This document shows, one piece after another, positions 48,994-57,641 of a stretch of 64,000 nucleotides of DNA. Numbering within the stretch: the stretch's first letter is position 1; every line of letters begins with the position of its first letter. The stretch lies in NCBI GenBank assembly GCA_963815045.1, contig CAWFET010000003.1, positions 124,001 through 188,000 of the forward strand, given 5' to 3'. The position numbers and the translations under genes are program-made. This DNA is from DASUPK01 sp963815045 (GTDB taxonomy: Bacteria; Actinomycetota; Thermoleophilia; Solirubrobacterales; 70-9). Below the pieces are notes generated by a model that saw only the letters and a program-made list of their open reading frames with translations, searched no databases and was not told the origin of the DNA.

Positions 48994-51900
48994 CCGAGGT
49001 GCTGGAGGTCGTCGGCTGCCTGGCCGCCGCGGCGGCGCTGGCCACCTCGCTCCTCACCTCCGATCCGCGCCTGCGGGCGGCGGGCCTGTTGCTGGCCGGC
49101 GGGCTGGCGGTGGCCCTGATCGGCGGTCAGGGATGGGATGAGCTCCGGAACCTGCGCGACCATCCACCCGAATTCGCGGCGGCGGTCCTGGCCGCGATCG
49201 TCGCCCTCGCGATCGGCGCGGCGGCGATGTTGCGCTGGCCGATTCTGCTGCCGCTGCTGCTGATCGCGGCCCTGCCTTTCCGCGTGCGCCTGCACGTGGC
49301 GGGTGGACAGGCGGTGAATCTCCTGGTGCCGCTCTACGTCGTGATCGGCTCGGGGGTGCTGGCGACGGCGGTGGACACGGTCCGCGGCCGAACGAACCTC
49401 CGCAGGCTGCCCAAGCCGCTGGTGGTCGCACTGGTGGCGGTCGTCTGCCTCTACGCGCTGCAGACCATCTACTCGCCCGACAAGGCGTTCGCCGCCCGCA
49501 ACATCGGGTTCTTCCTGGTCCCGTTCGCCATCCTCTTCTCCCTGCTGTCCGAGGCGACCTGGGATCGGCGGCTGCTGCGGCTCGCCCTCGTGGTGCTCGT
49601 GGCCGAGGGGCTGATCCTGGCGGGGATCGGGATCGGCCAGTTCGCGACCGAGCACATCTTCTGGAACGGCAAGCTCGACGCCTCGAACGACTTCCATTTC
49701 TACTTCCGGGTCAACTCGCTGTTCTGGGACCCGAACATCTACGGCCGCTATCTCGTCCTGACGATCCTGCTCGCCACGACCACCCTCCTCTGGGCGGCCA
49801 ACCGGCTGCTGGCCTTCGCGCTCACGGGCGCCGTCGCGATCGCCTTCACCGGCCTCTTCTTCGCCTTCTCGCAGACGAGCTTCCTCGCCCTCTTCGCGGG
49901 GCTGCTGCTGCTCGTCGCGCTCCGCTGGAGCTTCCGCTGGACGGCGATCGCCACAGGCGTCGCGGTGGTCCTGATCGGAGGCGGGCTGCTCGTCCGCCAC
50001 GCCTCCAACGACTCGAACTCCATCAACACCGAGGGGCACGGGACGCTGGTCTCTGGCGGGTTGAAGCTCGCCCGCCACCGTCCGCTCTACGGGTACGGCT
50101 CGGCCTCCTTCTCCAAGGAGTTCGCTCGCGAGGAGAACGTCCCGGCGGGCGAGACCACGATCTCTCACAGCGAGCCGGTCACGGTCGCGGCGGAGCAGGG
50201 TGCGATCGGAGTGCTCGCCTACCTCGCGCTGATCGTCGCGGCGGCGTGGACGATGCTGGCCGGGATGCGACGGATGGCACCGGGCCTGGGGGCGCCATTC
50301 CGCTCCCTCGCGGATGGCGATCGGGCCGAGCTCGTGCCGGCGCGAATCGCCATCGCAGTGGCCTTCGGCGCGCTGCTCGTGCACACGATCGGCTATGCGG
50401 CGTACCTGACCGATCCGCTCACCTGGGCCCTGCTGGCCGCCGGCGGCGTGCTCGCCGCCGAGGCGGGCGTGGGTGAATGGCCCGGCGAGGGGCGGCGACT
50501 CCTCCGCTGCGGGTCCGGGCGTCAGTCTTACGGAGTAGTCATGACCGGATACCTACGCCGCCTGGCGACCACGGGGGCCGCGTACACGGCCTCCAGCGTG
50601 ATCTCGAAGCTGATCGCGGTCGCGCTGCTGCCGCTCTACACGCGGTATCTGACGCCGGCCGACTACGGCGCCGCCGAGGTGCTGGTCACCGGCGTGATCG
50701 CGGCCAGCATCGTGATCCGGCTCGGGATCATCGAGGCCCTGCTGCGCTTCTACTACCAGGCCGACGAGGTCCCGGACCAGGTGGTGAAGACGGCGTTCGC
50801 CTCCCTTCTCTGGACGACGACCATCGGCCTGCTCGTCGCGTTGCCGCTTGCCGAGCCGCTGTCGCGGCTTCTGCTCGACCACTCGGACCCGAACCTGATG
50901 CGGATCGCGATCTTCGGCCTCTGGGTCTTCACGATGTTCGAGTTTCTGACCGCCCTGTTCCGGATCGACGAGCGCGCTAAGGCGTACTTCGCCTTCACGG
51001 TCTCCAACGTCCTGGTGACGATCCCGGTGACGGTCTGGCTGGTGGTGGGCCAGGACAAGGGCGCCAGCGGCCTTCTCTGGGGCCAGTACGCGACTGGGGC
51101 GGTGTTCCTCGCCGGCCTGATCGTCGCGCAGCGCCACCGGCTCGCCCTGGTCCCCGACTTCCCCCTCTGGCGCCGAATGCTGCGCTGGGGGCTGCCTACG
51201 ATGCCCGCCGAGCTCTCGCTCTACTCGCTCAACTTCATCGACCGGGTGCTGATCGTCCGGCTCGTTGGCCTCGGCCCTGCGGGCCTCTACAGCCTCTCGG
51301 TCAAGTTCGCGCAGGCCGTCAACGTCCTCGTCAAGGGTTTCCAGCTCGCCTGGCCGCCGCTGGCGTACTCGATCACCGACGACGACGAGGCTCGCCGCGC
51401 CTACGCCGTGATCGTCACCTGGTTCGTTTCGGTGACGACCTTCTTCGTCGCCGGCATGTGGCTGCTCTCGCGCTGGATCGTCCGGCTCCTGGCAGCTCCG
51501 GAGTTCTTCGACTCCTACAAGACGATCGGCCTGATCTCGACCGGGGTGATGCTCTACGCGCTCTACCTCGTCCTGGTGATCATCCTCGGCCGGACCGGGC
51601 GGACGGAGTTCAACTTCCCAGCGACAGGCGCGGGGACCGTGGTCAACATCGCGCTCAACCTGATCCTGCTTCCGACGATGGGAATCGTCGGCGCGGGCAT
51701 CTCGCTGGTGGCCTCATACGCCGTGGTGCTCGTCCTCATGTACGTGTTCACCCAGCGGCTCTTCAAGGTTCCATACGAGTGGCTGCGCCTCGCCCAGGCC
51801 ACCGGGCTCGCCGTGGTGCTGGTTCTTGTGGGAGAGCTCCTGCTCCCGACCAGCGGCTTCTGGGGGCTGGCCGGCCGGACCGCCCTCTGGCTCGCCTACC

Positions 51901-52130
51901 CGCTGCTGCTCTGGGTGACCGGCTTCCTCAACGACGAGGAGCGCGAGGCGGCCGGCCGGGTGATGAGCCCGGCGTACGTCAAGGCCGCTCTGGTGAGGCT
52001 CCGGGAAACGCCGCCGCCCGAGCCGGAGGACGACGACGAGAAGAAGCCGGAGGAAACGCGAGGCCATGGCCCCCGTCTCACGCGCGAGACCCTCGAGGCC
52101 GAGCAGCGGGACGAGGACGCGATCCGCTAG
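48990..52130 (+). CDS. O-antigen ligase/polymerase-like (Wzy) and flippase-like (Wzx) proteins in one reading frame
   Basis: 1046 residues. The first part (1-510, about eleven helices) resembles O-antigen ligase/Wzy proteins, with a long outer loop holding YFRVNSLFWDPNIYGRYL and the HRPLYGYGSASFSKEF region. The second (518-1046, about fourteen helices) is a MATE-like polysaccharide flippase with TGAAYTASSVISKLIAVALLPLYTRYLTPADYG (split across residues 525-560) and a charged tail. The join (about 498-517) is arginine- and cysteine-rich and unlike either family. ATG 50541 has GGAG 5 nt before it, and TAG at 50535-50537 lies in another frame. The locus may therefore be two genes merged by an indel or a true fusion. 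Confidence 0.8.
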   Translation: MTEVLEVVGCLAAAAALATSLLTSDPRLRAAGLLLAGGLAVALIGGQGWDELRNLRDHPPEFAAAVLAAIVALAIGAAAMLRWPILLPLLLIAALPFRVRLHVAGGQAVNLLVPLYVVIGSGVLATAVDTVRGRTNLRRLPKPLVVALVAVVCLYALQTIYSPDKAFAARNIGFFLVPFAILFSLLSEATWDRRLLRLALVVLVAEGLILAGIGIGQFATEHIFWNGKLDASNDFHFYFRVNSLFWDPNIYGRYLVLTILLATTTLLWAANRLLAFALTGAVAIAFTGLFFAFSQTSFLALFAGLLLLVALRWSFRWTAIATGVAVVLIGGGLLVRHASNDSNSINTEGHGTLVSGGLKLARHRPLYGYGSASFSKEFAREENVPAGETTISHSEPVTVAAEQGAIGVLAYLALIVAAAWTMLAGMRRMAPGLGAPFRSLADGDRAELVPARIAIAVAFGALLVHTIGYAAYLTDPLTWALLAAGGVLAAEAGVGEWPGEGRRLLRCGSGRQSYGVVMTGYLRRLATTGAAYTASSVISKLIAVALLPLYTRYLTPADYGAAEVLVTGVIAASIVIRLGIIEALLRFYYQADEVPDQVVKTAFASLLWTTTIGLLVALPLAEPLSRLLLDHSDPNLMRIAIFGLWVFTMFEFLTALFRIDERAKAYFAFTVSNVLVTIPVTVWLVVGQDKGASGLLWGQYATGAVFLAGLIVAQRHRLALVPDFPLWRRMLRWGLPTMPAELSLYSLNFIDRVLIVRLVGLGPAGLYSLSVKFAQAVNVLVKGFQLAWPPLAYSITDDDEARRAYAVIVTWFVSVTTFFVAGMWLLSRWIVRLLAAPEFFDSYKTIGLISTGVMLYALYLVLVIILGRTGRTEFNFPATGAGTVVNIALNLILLPTMGIVGAGISLVASYAVVLVLMYVFTQRLFKVPYEWLRLAQATGLAVVLVLVGELLLPTSGFWGLAGRTALWLAYPLLLWVTGFLNDEEREAAGRVMSPAYVKAALVRLRETPPPEPEDDDEKKPEETRGHGPRLTRETLEAEQRDEDAIR

Positions 52131-52145
52131 TCCGCCTCGGCGGAC
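52130..52145. terminator. short perfect hairpin between convergent genes
   Basis: GTCCGCC-TC-GGCGGAC directly follows the flippase stop and precedes the opposing glycosyltransferase stop (52150). There is no T-run, so it is a weak or bidirectional terminator. Confidence 0.4.
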
Positions 52146-52149
52146 GGAG

Positions 52150-53175
52150 TCAGGCGTTGCCCGCCGCGCGTTCGAGCGTGGCGGACATTCGCGCCGCCAT
52201 CACCTTCACGTCATGGGCCCTCGCGGCATCCCGCGCGGCCCGATTCGGGGAAGGCAGCGCGGAGGCGCGGTCGAGCGCCGCGGCGAGCGCATCGGTGTCC
52301 TCAGGGTCGACCAGCACACCCGCCTCGGGGGTGACGAACTCGGGCGGGCCGCCGACCGTGGTCGCGACGACGCTTCGCTCCATCGCCATCGCCTCCAGGG
52401 TCGCCTGGCCGAAGGGCTCGATCAGGGAGGGCTGGCAGAGGACGTCACAGGCCGCGACCCACTGCGGGACGTCCTCCTGCGGGATTCGCCCCACCAGCTT
52501 GACGCCCGCCTGACCCGCGAGCCTGCTTCGCAGTGGGCCGTCGCCGACGAAGGCGAGGCGGCCGCGACCGAGCGTCGCGAATGCATCCGCCAGGCGCTCG
52601 GTGTTCTTGCGCCCGATCAGCGAGCCGACGCAGAGGAAGGCGGGCCCCTCGCCGTCCCAGCCGAGCGTCTCCCGGGCGGCCGCAGCCGGCTGCGGCGAGA
52701 AGGCGTCGAGGTCCACGCCGCAGTCGGCGATCTCGATCTTGGGCTCGGCCGAGGGGATGTGATCCGTGAGCAGGCCGGCGAGCCAGTGGGAGTTGGCGAT
52801 CACGGCCGAGGAGCGGCGCAGCACCCAGCGCGTCGCCGCCTGGACCCCGGGGATCCGGCCCAGGTTGGCGACGTCCTGTCCGTGGGCCATGACGACGAGG
52901 GGTGCGCCGGCCGCCCGTGCCGCAAGGGCACCGGCGGCGCCGGAGGGAAAGAGGAAGTGGGCGAAGACGACGTCGGGCTCGAAACGGCGAGCCGCGGCAC
53001 GGGATTCCCGGACCAGCCGGAGGTACTTGGAGCGGGAGCCACCGCGCTGGCTGATCGAGGAGACCTCAACGTCGTGTCCCAGCGCCTCGAGCTCGCGTGT
53101 CAGCGGCACCAGGAAGCTGCCGAGGTCAGGCTGCTCGGGGCTCGGCCACATCTGGGTCACCTCCAGGATCCGCAT
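52150..53175 (-). CDS. GT4-family glycosyltransferase
   Basis: 341 residues, GT-B fold. N-terminal MRILEVTQMWPSPEQPDLGSF, then VMAHGQDVAN, FLCVGSLIGRKNTERLADAF, and the donor-site EX7E motif EPFGQATLEAMAMERSVVAT. It probably adds a sugar to a lipid-linked repeat unit in the cytoplasm. ATG 53175 gives the normal start; the longer frame upstream is shadow. It lies 2 nt after the GT2 gene on the same strand. Confidence 0.9.
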   Translation of the reverse strand: MRILEVTQMWPSPEQPDLGSFLVPLTRELEALGHDVEVSSISQRGGSRSKYLRLVRESRAAARRFEPDVVFAHFLFPSGAAGALAARAAGAPLVVMAHGQDVANLGRIPGVQAATRWVLRRSSAVIANSHWLAGLLTDHIPSAEPKIEIADCGVDLDAFSPQPAAAARETLGWDGEGPAFLCVGSLIGRKNTERLADAFATLGRGRLAFVGDGPLRSRLAGQAGVKLVGRIPQEDVPQWVAACDVLCQPSLIEPFGQATLEAMAMERSVVATTVGGPPEFVTPEAGVLVDPEDTDALAAALDRASALPSPNRAARDAARAHDVKVMAARMSATLERAAGNA

Positions 53176-53177
53176 GG

Positions 53178-54107
53178 CTACGACCCTAAGGCCCGGTTGT
53201 ACGCCTCGGCGGCTTCGCGGATCCCCTCGCCGCGGTCCGGCACGAGGGCCTGGCGGGCGTGGAGCCAGTAGCGGCGCGGCGAGTGGCCTGGCATGAACAA
53301 CGCGGCCAGCGCGCGGAGGAGGTGAGGCCAGGCGAGCAGCGGCCGCATCAGGAACGCCTCCACCCGGCCCAGGTGCTTGCGGAGGTAGCGGTTCTGGTTG
53401 CGGTGGAATTCGACAATCCGCCGTTCGGCACCGGCGGCATCCTGGGCCATCTGGTCGTGGTGCACGGCGCGGGCTGCGGGGACGTAGAGGATCTTCCAGC
53501 CGGCGCCCTGGAGCCGCTTGCAGAAGTCGGTCTCGTCGGAGTAGACGAAGAACTCCGGGTCGAGCCAGCCGACGTGCTCCGCCGCCGCCCGCCGGATCAT
53601 CATCGCGCTCGATTGCACCCAGCCGACCTGCCTGGTCCCGGTGCCGCCGCTCTCGACGGTGTACCGGCGGTGCATGAACAAGGCGCCCGCCAGGACCGTC
53701 TCCGCGCTCGGCAGCCGCCAGGCGCAGGGAACCTCGCGGCCGTCGGGCGCCAGCAGCTGCGCGCCCGCCGCGGCCGCATCGCGATCGGACTGCATCGCGC
53801 CGAGCAGGGCGGCCACGGCGCCGGGCTGGAGCTCGGAGTCCTCGTTGAGCATCAGGCAGAACTCGCCGCGCGCCTCCTGCAGGAGGTGGCTGTCGTTGGC
53901 CGCCTTGCCGGCTCGGCGATCGAGTGCGATCAGACGGATATCGCGGTCCAGCGCTCGCACCGCGTCGGCGGAGCCATCGTCGGATGCGTTGTCGAGGACG
54001 AGGATCTCGTGCTCGAGATCGGACGGCGTCGTCCGCTCGATTGCATCCAGGCAGGCGAGCAATAGCTCCCGCCCGTTCGTGTTCACCACGCAATAGGAGA
54101 CCAGCAC
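53178..54107 (-). CDS. GT2-family glycosyltransferase (rhamnosyltransferase-like)
   Basis: 309 residues from GTG 54107. GT-A fold with VLDNASDDGSADAVR, LMLNEDSELQPGAV (DxD-like EDS) and DPEFFVYSDETDFCKRLQGAGW. A C-terminal basic helix is present. It resembles rhamnosyltransferases that build cell-wall galactan linkers, but the acceptor is unknown. The start is uncertain: an ATT three codons upstream would include IVAVLVSY, and ORF starts further up would overlap the divergent gene at 54125. Confidence 0.85.
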   Translation of the reverse strand: MLVSYCVVNTNGRELLLACLDAIERTTPSDLEHEILVLDNASDDGSADAVRALDRDIRLIALDRRAGKAANDSHLLQEARGEFCLMLNEDSELQPGAVAALLGAMQSDRDAAAAGAQLLAPDGREVPCAWRLPSAETVLAGALFMHRRYTVESGGTGTRQVGWVQSSAMMIRRAAAEHVGWLDPEFFVYSDETDFCKRLQGAGWKILYVPAARAVHHDQMAQDAAGAERRIVEFHRNQNRYLRKHLGRVEAFLMRPLLAWPHLLRALAALFMPGHSPRRYWLHARQALVPDRGEGIREAAEAYNRALGS

Positions 54108-54124
54108 GGCGACAATGCTCGCCC

Positions 54125-55237
54125 ATGCGCGTCCAGATCGTCGATCCGGCGGCCTACACGCCACCGTATGACCACGCCCTCTCGGGCGCGCTCGCCGGTG
54201 CCGGCGTCGATGTCGAGCTGATCACCGCCCGCTTTCCCTACGGGCCCGTCCCAGTCGAGCCGGGATACGAGGTCCACGAGCACTTCTACCGGCGCGGGTC
54301 GCGTGAGGGAATCGGGCCGAGGCGCCGGCGGCTCCTCCGCGCCGCCGAGCACATCCCCGACATGCTCCGCTACCGGCGCGTTGCGGAACGGGCCGATCTC
54401 GTCCACTACATGTGGCTGCCGATCCCGGCGCTGGACCATCACCTGCTGGCGCCGAAGCGCCCGCGCGTCTACACGATGCACTGGCGCCTCCCGGAGACCG
54501 AGTCGAGGGTCGGGCGCTCGCTCAGGAAGCTCCTCGCGAAGATGGACGCGGTCATCGTCCATTCCGAGCATGGGGCCGGGCGCCTGCGGACGGACTTCGG
54601 CGTTCCGGCGGAGCGGCTGCGCGTGATCCCGCACGGTGCGTTCGACTACCTCACCCGGCAGCCCGACGAGCAGCCGCTGCCCGAGGAGCTGCGCGACGTC
54701 AGGGGGCCGGTGATCCTCGCCTTCGGCCTGCTCCGCCCCTACAAGGGGACGGACGTCCTGCTCCGGGCCTTCTCCCAGATCCGCGGAGCCGAGCTCTGGA
54801 TCGTCGGCATGCCCCGAATGCCGATGGACGAGCTCCGCGAGCTCGCCGATCGCGGGCCCGGCAGGGTCCGGTTCGTCGATCGCTTCATCCCGGACAACGA
54901 GATACCGGCCTTCATGCGCCGGGCCGACCTGGTCGTGCTGCCCTACCGGAACATCGAGCAGTCAGGGGTCCTCTACACGGCGCTGGCGTTCGGGCGGCCG
55001 CTGATCCTGAGCGCGGTCGGAGGGTTCTCGGAGATCGCCGAGCGTGGCGCGGCCCGGCTGGTCCCTCCCGAGGATCCGGACGCGTTGGCGGAGGCGATGA
55101 AGGAGCTGATCGCCGACCGCGACACCGCCGCCTCACTCGCGGCGGGCGCTGAGCGAGAGGCGGCGAACGTCTCCTCCTGGGAGCGGATCGCGGAGTCGAC
55201 GGTGGCCCTCTACCGCAATCTGCTCGACAGCCGATAA
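54125..55237 (+). CDS. GT4-family glycosyltransferase
   Basis: 370 residues, GT-B fold: MRVQIVDPAAYTPPYDHALS at the acceptor domain, VIPHGAFDYLT, VILAFGLLRPYKGTDVLLRAF, and a C-terminal ALAFGRPLILSAVGGFSEIAE. The start ATG 54125 is 17 nt from the divergent GT2 start, so its promoter must overlap that gene; GACAAT ends 8 nt before the ATG. The donor and acceptor are not known. Confidence 0.88.
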   Translation: MRVQIVDPAAYTPPYDHALSGALAGAGVDVELITARFPYGPVPVEPGYEVHEHFYRRGSREGIGPRRRRLLRAAEHIPDMLRYRRVAERADLVHYMWLPIPALDHHLLAPKRPRVYTMHWRLPETESRVGRSLRKLLAKMDAVIVHSEHGAGRLRTDFGVPAERLRVIPHGAFDYLTRQPDEQPLPEELRDVRGPVILAFGLLRPYKGTDVLLRAFSQIRGAELWIVGMPRMPMDELRELADRGPGRVRFVDRFIPDNEIPAFMRRADLVVLPYRNIEQSGVLYTALAFGRPLILSAVGGFSEIAERGAARLVPPEDPDALAEAMKELIADRDTAASLAAGAEREAANVSSWERIAESTVALYRNLLDSR

Positions 55238-55246
55238 TCCCCGCTC

Positions 55247-56377
55247 ATGGCGCTCGAGATCGTCTTCTGGGCCGCGCTGGGCCTGATCGTCTACGCCCAC
55301 CTGGGCTATCCACTGCTGCTCTGGGCCCTGTCCCGCGTCTTCGGGGAGGGCCGGCCTTCCTCGGATCCGGGGGGCGAGCTTCCCGCCGTCACCCTGGTCA
55401 TCCCCGCCTACGACGAGGAGCAGGTGATCGAGCGGAAGATCGCCAACGCCCGAGAGCTCGACTACCCGGCCGACCGCCTCGAGATCGTCGTCGCCTCCGA
55501 CGGCTCCAAGGACCGCACTGTCGAGCTCGCGCGAGCGGCCGGCGCCGACCGGGTGCTCGAGCTGCCCCGCGGCGGCAAGGTCGCCGCGCTCAACCAGGCG
55601 GTCAGAGAGGCGAAGGGCACGATCCTCGCCTTCTCCGACGCAAACAGCTACTGGCGCCCGGATGCGCTGCGGCGGCTCGTCGCCCGCTTCGCCGACGAGC
55701 GCATCGGCTACGCCTGCGGCCAGGTCCGCTTCTCGGGAGGGGAGGGGGGCAACCAGGAGGGGATCTACTGGCGCTACGAGATGGCGGTGCGCTCGATGGA
55801 GACGCGGCTCGCGGGAATCACAGCGGGCAACGGAGCGATCTACGCCGTTCGCCGCGACGCCTACATCGATCTCGACCCGAGCCGCGGGCAGGACATCGGC
55901 TTCCCCTTCGAGCTCACCAAGAGGGGCTGGCGGGCCGTCTACGAGCCCGCTGCCGTCGCCGAGGAGAAGATGGCGCCGACCGTCGAGGGAGAGTTCCGCC
56001 GCAAGCGCAGGATGATGTGGGGGCTCTGGGACGTGATGCTGCGCTGGGGCATGCTCGATCCACGCGGCTACGGGCCCGGCTACGCCCTCGAGATCTACTC
56101 CCACCGCCTGCTGCGCTACCTGACCCCGTGGCTCCATCTGATCGCCTTCGGCGCGAACGTCGCCCTGCTCGGCGACGGCTCGCTCTACGTCGTCACCATG
56201 GCGCTGCAGCTGGCTCTGCTGCTCGGTGCCCTGCTCGGGCGCTTCATCCCCGCCCTCCCGTTCCGGATCGCCTACTACTACGTGACCGTGACCGCCTCCA
56301 TCGCCGTGGGACTCTGGGATCGCCTCCGAGCCGGCTCCGTGCCGATCGGCTGGGAGAAGGTCGAGGGGACGCGGTGA
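55247..56377 (+). CDS. membrane GT2-family glycosyltransferase (processive type)
   Basis: 376 residues. An N-terminal helix (about 5-28), a GT-A domain with TLVIPAYDEEQVIERKIAN, VASDGSKDRT and FSDANSYWRPDAL, and GNGAIYAVRRDAY and EKMAPTVEGEFRRKRRMMWG in place of QxxRW. Three C-terminal membrane helices follow. Similar to IcaA/BcsA-like enzymes that extend a polysaccharide while exporting it. GATAAT, 8 nt before the ATG, overlaps the previous stop. Confidence 0.88.
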   Translation: MALEIVFWAALGLIVYAHLGYPLLLWALSRVFGEGRPSSDPGGELPAVTLVIPAYDEEQVIERKIANARELDYPADRLEIVVASDGSKDRTVELARAAGADRVLELPRGGKVAALNQAVREAKGTILAFSDANSYWRPDALRRLVARFADERIGYACGQVRFSGGEGGNQEGIYWRYEMAVRSMETRLAGITAGNGAIYAVRRDAYIDLDPSRGQDIGFPFELTKRGWRAVYEPAAVAEEKMAPTVEGEFRRKRRMMWGLWDVMLRWGMLDPRGYGPGYALEIYSHRLLRYLTPWLHLIAFGANVALLGDGSLYVVTMALQLALLLGALLGRFIPALPFRIAYYYVTVTASIAVGLWDRLRAGSVPIGWEKVEGTR

Positions 56378-57093
56378 GCGGCTCCAATGGCCCCACGCCG
56401 GACGCGGCGCAGCAGCGCCTGAACGTCCCGCCCCCCGCGACCCGCCCCAAGCAGGGTCTGCCCCGCTGGGCCGATCTCGCGATCGCTCTGGTCTCCCTGG
56501 TCCTGCTCTCACCGGTCCTGCTCGTGGCGGCGCTCGCGATCAAGCTCACCTCGCGCGGCCCGGTGATCTATCGCCAGCGGCGGGTGGGCCGCGACGGGAT
56601 GATCTTCGAGATGTTCAAGCTCCGGACGATGAAGCAGGGCGCCGATCCCGTCGGCGTCGGTACGGCGGTCACCGCCGAGGATCCGCGCGTCACGGGGGTT
56701 GGCCGGCTCCTGAGGCGCTTCTCCCTCGACGAGCTTCCCAACCTCTTCAACGTGCTCCGCGGAGACATGCGGATCGTCGGCCCGCGCGCCACGCTGCCCG
56801 CCCAGGTCGAGCTCTACACGCCGCGGCAGCTCCGCCGCCTGGACCTCCGGCCGGGCGTCACCGGGTGGGCCCAGATCCATGGCCGCGCGGGGATTCCCTG
56901 GGAGGAGCGGATCGAGCTGGACGTCTGGTACGTCGAGCATCGCTCGCTGCGCCTCGACCTGAAGATCCTCACCCGCACTCCGGGAGCACTGATCGGCGGT
57001 GCGGGGAACGTGGCGGTGGACGAGTACGCGGGGTCGTCGCCCGACTCGCCACTGCGCAAGGCCGCCGAGCGAGAGAGGGCGAGGGAGCGCTAG
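56374..57093 (+). CDS. initiating sugar-phosphate transferase (polyprenyl-phosphate hexose-1-P transferase)
   Basis: 239 residues of the monotopic bacterial sugar transferase (PF02397) family. One N-terminal hydrophobic helix (about 28-50), then IYRQRRVGRDGMIFEMFKLRTM, FSLDELPNLFNVLRGDMRIVGPRA and PGVTGWAQIHGR. It puts the first sugar phosphate on the lipid carrier, which UppP later recycles. The likely sugar is the product of the 45744 dehydratase pathway. GTG start in a GTGA overlap. Confidence 0.93.
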   Translation: MSGSNGPTPDAAQQRLNVPPPATRPKQGLPRWADLAIALVSLVLLSPVLLVAALAIKLTSRGPVIYRQRRVGRDGMIFEMFKLRTMKQGADPVGVGTAVTAEDPRVTGVGRLLRRFSLDELPNLFNVLRGDMRIVGPRATLPAQVELYTPRQLRRLDLRPGVTGWAQIHGRAGIPWEERIELDVWYVEHRSLRLDLKILTRTPGALIGGAGNVAVDEYAGSSPDSPLRKAAERERARER

Positions 57094-57641
57094 TGGCTCG
57101 AGGAATCTCACTCAGGGACTTCAGGCCGGAGGACGCCGAGGCCGTTCAGCGCTGGTTCAACTCGCCGGCGGCCACGGCCAACCTGCTCGAGCACCGCGAC
57201 GGTGAGCTCACCGAGGAGGACGCGAAGCGCTGGGTGCAGCGCGCGATCGATCAGGCCTCCGATCCGAAGGCGGAGGACCGCAAGTGGGCCGTGGAGGTCG
57301 AAGGCATCGACGACCCGGTCGGCTTCACGGCCCTCTACGGCCTCAACCGCCAGACCGCCCCCGAGCTGGGCGCGATCATGGGTGACGAGCGGGTGCGCGG
57401 CCGCGGCGTCGGCCGCGAGGCGGAGCGGCTCACCAACCTGAAGGCCTTCGAGGAGTTCGGGGCGCACAAGGTCTACGGCCGCATCCCCGCGACGAACGAG
57501 GCCGCTAAGAAGGCCGTCATCTACAACGGCTGGAAGCAGGAGGGCGTCCTGCGCAGGCAGGTGCGCCATGGCGACGAGCTGCTCGACGTCGAGATCTGGG
57601 GCGGCTTCCGCGAGGACCTGCCCGAGCCGCCCGAAGAGTGA
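57093..57641 (+). CDS. GNAT-family N-acetyltransferase
   Basis: 182 residues. The GNAT fold shows in ISLRDFRPEDAEAVQRWFNS, the acetyl-CoA loop DERVRGRGVGREAERL, and KVYGRIPATNEAAKKAVIYNGW. This is similar to RimJ/RimL-like and amino-sugar acetyltransferases. With the dehydratase upstream, acetylation of a 4-amino sugar is a reasonable guess. GTG start in a TAGTG overlap with the sugar transferase. Confidence 0.85.
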   Translation: MARGISLRDFRPEDAEAVQRWFNSPAATANLLEHRDGELTEEDAKRWVQRAIDQASDPKAEDRKWAVEVEGIDDPVGFTALYGLNRQTAPELGAIMGDERVRGRGVGREAERLTNLKAFEEFGAHKVYGRIPATNEAAKKAVIYNGWKQEGVLRRQVRHGDELLDVEIWGGFREDLPEPPEE

